Assembly (NCBI RefSeq): GCF_014842265.1
Contig: NZ_JACYVI010000001.1
Coordinates: forward strand, 310,001 to 374,000
Direction of reading: 5' to 3'
Origin: Pseudomonas sp. CFBP 13711
GTDB taxonomy: Bacteria > Pseudomonadota > Gammaproteobacteria > Pseudomonadales > Pseudomonadaceae
Length of the DNA stretch: 64,000 nt
Position 1 is the first letter of the stretch, and each line of letters starts with the position of its first letter. A program made the translations under genes and the position numbers. Under the pieces are notes generated by a model. It saw nothing but the letters and a program-made list of their open reading frames with translations, was not told the origin of the DNA and made no database searches. Shown here piece by piece: positions 63,331 through 64,000 of the stretch.

Positions 63331-64000
63331 ATGTCAATACCACGCTTGAAACCTTACCTGGCCTGGATGGCCGCTGTGCTGATGCTCGGACAGGTCGTCA
63401 CCGCTCAGGCCGAAGCCTTGCCGGACTTCACCTCTCTGGTGGAGCAGGCTTCCCCCGCAGTCGTCAACATCAGTACGCGGCAGAAGCTGCCGGACCGCGC
63501 GGTTGCCCAGGGTCAGATGCCTGATCTGGAAGGCCTGCCACCGATGCTGCGCGAATTCCTCGAGCGCAGCACGCCACCAGGCTCCCGTGCGCCAGGAGGC
63601 GGCAAGGGTGATCGCCAGCGTGAGGCGCAGTCACTCGGCTCGGGCTTCATCATTTCCGCGGACGGTTTCATCCTGACCAACAACCACGTGATTGACGGTG
63701 CCGACGAAATCCTTGTGCGTCTTTCAGATCGCAGTGAGATGAAAGCCAAACTGATCGGCACCGATCCACGGACCGACGTGGCGGTTCTGAAAATCGATGG
63801 CAAGGACCTCCCAACCGTCAAGCTGGGTAACTCCGACAAGCTGAAAGTGGGTGAGTGGGTGCTGGCGATCGGTTCGCCGTTCGGCTTCGATCACTCGGTC
63901 ACCAAAGGCATCGTCAGCGCCAAGGGCCGCAGCCTGCCGAATGACACTTATGTGCCGTTCATCCAGACCGACGTTGCGATCAACCCGGGTAACTCGGGCG
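63331..64000 (+). CDS. mucD: Periplasmic serine protease MucD (DegP-like; partial at right edge)
   Basis: The first 223 residues are visible. Signal peptide (YLAWMAAVLMLGQVVTAQA), then a trypsin-like domain with catalytic His in ILTNNHVIDGA, Asp in GTDPRTDVAVLKID and Ser in AINPGNSG at the window edge; PDZ domains lie beyond. Start at ATG 63331, GGGAG 7 bases upstream. MucD degrades misfolded envelope proteins and restrains the AlgU pathway. Confidence 0.96.
   Translation, partial: MSIPRLKPYLAWMAAVLMLGQVVTAQAEALPDFTSLVEQASPAVVNISTRQKLPDRAVAQGQMPDLEGLPPMLREFLERSTPPGSRAPGGGKGDRQREAQSLGSGFIISADGFILTNNHVIDGADEILVRLSDRSEMKAKLIGTDPRTDVAVLKIDGKDLPTVKLGNSDKLKVGEWVLAIGSPFGFDHSVTKGIVSAKGRSLPNDTYVPFIQTDVAINPGNSG

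Overview
The window is from a Pseudomonas chromosome (fluorescens/syringae-type lineage; species not determinable here). The right half has typical Pseudomonas core gene order (ygfZ / sdhE-ygfX / nadB / algU-mucA-mucB-mucD), Pseudomonas REP elements, a phaG-type gene and a guanidine-I riboswitch operon. It splits into accessory DNA (about 1-32.1 kb) and core DNA (32.1-64 kb), with a tRNA-Gly(CCC) gene and a damaged second tRNA-Gly copy at the border.

Accessory region (1 to ~31.3 kb; the left end lies outside the window). Next to the tRNA is a five-gene minus-strand operon: two tyrosine recombinases (503 and 1137 residue frames), a 224-residue protein, a small coiled-coil protein and a 633-residue protein resembling a catalytically dead RecD-type helicase. 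The first three match the gamma-mobile-trio (GMT: GmtY, GmtZ, GmtX) plan. Cargo further left includes a tyrosine recombinase-like gene, a SIR2/DUF4917-like protein, an MvaT/H-NS-family silencer, a HAD phosphatase, a metallophosphoesterase operon with three related small proteins, an XRE regulator, a DUF4209-type protein with an RxxxxH motif, a SEC-C/PD-(D/E)xK protein, and a DUF4297 nuclease plus DExH helicase pair (AbpAB/Hachiman-like). Most of these families are known from antiphage islands.

A complete IS66-family element (8068-12942) sits in this cargo. Its 16-bp terminal repeats are identical, it is flanked by an 8-bp target duplication (GTTGCTGG), and it carries a methyl-accepting chemotaxis protein gene between tnpC and one end. 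It split a 109-codon gene whose halves rejoin exactly in frame once the element and one duplication copy are removed.

Core region: phaG-like hydrolase, rsuA-like pseudouridine synthase with a CWC protein, a very large DUF6543/Stv-type toxin-like protein, then the guanidine operon (riboswitch, ABC transporter, two DUF1989 proteins, biotin-dependent guanidine/urea carboxylase). The usual allophanate hydrolase gene does not follow the carboxylase, and the carboxylase gene contains an in-frame REP pair. Next come a Gly/Tyr-rich lipoprotein, a REP cluster, an enoyl-CoA hydratase/HIBCH-family gene, ung, a tctCBA tricarboxylate transporter with an AbrB-type membrane protein and divergent tctDE two-component genes, an HDOD protein, ygfZ, sdhE-ygfX, nadB and the algU-mucA-mucB-mucD envelope-stress/alginate regulon. 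mucC is not present between mucB and mucD.
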